A stretch of DNA of 5,550 nt. It comes from Euryarchaeota archaeon UBA486 (GTDB taxonomy: Archaea; Thermoplasmatota; Poseidoniia; Poseidoniales; Poseidoniaceae). The translations under genes were made by a program, and so were the position numbers. This document shows, piece after piece, positions 4,672 through 5,550 of the stretch; the stretch's first letter is position 1; each line of letters starts with the position of its first letter. The stretch is taken from assembly GCA_002497765.1 (NCBI GenBank), contig DAET01000014.1, positions 1-5,550 of the forward strand. Reading direction: 5' to 3'. Below the pieces are notes generated by a model. It saw only the letters and a list, made by a program, of their open reading frames with translations, ran no database searches and was not told where the DNA came from.

Positions 4672-5550
4672 ATGGGGGGCGACGAACCGTTCGATTCCAC
4701 CCATGCCGAGCGAGAACTTGAGCGCATGAATGCTCAGCCCGTGCAGGTCCGATGGGCGGCACCCTCCGGGGAGCAACTGACCCTCATGCTGCCATCCACT
4801 GTTTATCCTCCCCGGGAAGACACCGATCTCCTCCTCTCCGCGTTGAGTCGGCAGCTGGTCAACTCGAAGACAATCTGGTTGGAAATTGGTTGTGGTTCGG
4901 GTGTTCTCTCTTGGTGGGCAGCAAAGCAGGGCTGTACGGTGTCTGCCTGCGACGTTAATCCGCTGGCGGTGGCGTGCACGAGAGCACTGTTGTCAGAGCA
5001 CGGGCTCGTCGGGAACGTGTTTGAAGGCGGCCCGGGGCCTTCTGTGGACGGTGGTCTGAGCCAGTGGGGTGGTGACCGGTTGTACGATGTTGTGGTGTGG
5101 AACATGCCCTATCTTTCTTCTGATGTCCTTGACAGGGGTGCCCTCGGTCCAATGGAAGAAGCCGCCCTCACCGATACCGACGCCAGTGGACTCCTGTCAC
5201 GGTTTCTCACCTTGCTGCAGAACGGGCGCCTCCTCACAAAATCTGGTGTAGCGTTCCTCACGGTTTCTTCAAACGGGATTGGAAATGAGGCTGAGGCCAT
5301 CGCGTGGAGTCATGGTTTGGCTGGTCGAACCGTGGCGACCAGAACCTTTGATGACGGTGAAACATTGCGTGTATTGGCCGTGTGGAAGCCCTACTCAAAC
5401 GCCTCCATTGAGCGAGTTGAATCGACCTTGAGCACGAACGACGACGTGATGAATCGTGGGGGGACCGAGGGTGATACGGTTCTGGCTGCCGAGCAAGAGG
5501 GCGGAAGGGGTCGTCTCGGGCGGCGATGGGAAACACAACCTGGCGCCATG
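4672..5550 (+). CDS. HemK/PrmC-like class I methyltransferase fused to a biotin-protein ligase (BirA) domain, 3' end cut off
   Basis: The frame is open from 4588 to the right edge with no stop; 293 residues are visible. Residues 1-240 look like an archaeal HemK-type SAM-dependent methyltransferase: VYPPREDTD (44-52) is the family's N-terminal signature, EIGCGSG (71-77) is SAM motif I, D94 in ACDVNP fits the ribose-binding acidic residue, and WNMPYLSSD (143-151) occupies the NPPY place. Known relatives methylate the glutamine of release-factor GGQ motifs; some archaeal/eukaryotic ones work with Trm112. After LAVWKPYSNA the frame enters a biotin ligase: ESTLSTND (250-257) fits the STN motif, and LAAEQEGGRGRLGRRW (271-286) is the biotinyl-AMP-binding GRGRxG signature. 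That domain attaches biotin to a carboxylase carrier protein. The sequence ends just after this motif, so the catalytic lysine region is not seen. The start is the first ATG after the stop; ATG at 4726 is the alternative. Neither has a well-spaced Shine-Dalgarno site: AAGGGG lies only two bases before the first. Both domain identities are strong; the joint function is unknown. Confidence 0.85.
   Translation, partial: MGGDEPFDSTHAERELERMNAQPVQVRWAAPSGEQLTLMLPSTVYPPREDTDLLLSALSRQLVNSKTIWLEIGCGSGVLSWWAAKQGCTVSACDVNPLAVACTRALLSEHGLVGNVFEGGPGPSVDGGLSQWGGDRLYDVVVWNMPYLSSDVLDRGALGPMEEAALTDTDASGLLSRFLTLLQNGRLLTKSGVAFLTVSSNGIGNEAEAIAWSHGLAGRTVATRTFDDGETLRVLAVWKPYSNASIERVESTLSTNDDVMNRGGTEGDTVLAAEQEGGRGRLGRRWETQPGAM

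Noticed and set aside
4325..4729. Plus-strand open frame crossing the tRNA and the intergenic region
   Set aside because: It runs antisense through rpoH and tRNA-Lys and into another frame of the methyltransferase gene; its composition is not protein-like.
4492..4755. Short shared inverted words (GACCTGCA) near 4495-4502 and 4742-4749
   Set aside because: Eight bases of identity is within chance, and one copy lies in coding sequence.
4582..4776. Minus-strand 64-codon open frame opposite the methyltransferase start
   Set aside because: It overlaps the real gene and the intergenic region, has no recognisable domain and no clear ribosome binding site.
1..5550. CRISPR arrays, insertion sequences, prophage or defence genes
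   Set aside because: No regularly spaced repeats, transposase motifs, terminal inverted repeats or attachment-like duplications next to the tRNA were seen; the region is compact core chromosome.

Overview
The window carries archaeal information-processing genes and looks like a euryarchaeal chromosome. Four things support this: an unsplit archaeal-type RNA polymerase subunit B, the gene order rpoH-rpoB-rpoA1 found in archaea, a tRNA-Lys gene without encoded CCA, and a TATA/BRE-type promoter. The RpoB C-terminus and the stretch after the active-site motif look most like haloarchaeal/Thermoplasmata sequences, but haloarchaea normally split subunit B. A Thermoplasmatota-like lineage, for example marine group II (Poseidoniales), is my best guess; this is inference from remembered family features, not a search.

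Layout. On the minus strand, reading from right to left: a promoter near 4511-4525, tRNA-Lys(UUU) at 4396-4469, rpoH at 3696-4346, rpoB at 64-3681, and the first 22 codons of rpoA1 at 1-67, which runs off the left edge. Spacing is tight: 49 nt from tRNA to rpoH, 14 nt from rpoH to rpoB, and an ATGA overlap between rpoB and rpoA1. No T-run terminator is visible between the tRNA and rpoH, so one transcript could carry all four. On the plus strand, diverging from the tRNA across about 200 nt, an open frame starts at 4672 and runs off the right edge without a stop. It encodes a HemK/PrmC-like methyltransferase joined in frame to the start of a biotin-protein ligase.

How they work together. RpoH, RpoB and RpoA1 are subunits of one RNA polymerase, so co-expression is expected. 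The divergent fusion gene has no obvious functional link to them beyond a possible translation-related role for the methyltransferase half.

Points that stand out: the methyltransferase-biotin ligase fusion and its changed NPPY motif; an RpoB that has lost three of four C-terminal zinc cysteines and carries Gln-Asp instead of Glu-Asp in the conserved active-site loop; an apparent insertion of roughly 50-65 residues in RpoB; and an RpoH more than twice the usual archaeal length, with a helical N-terminal domain. The long plus-strand open frames inside rpoB are shadows of its codon usage and are not annotated.
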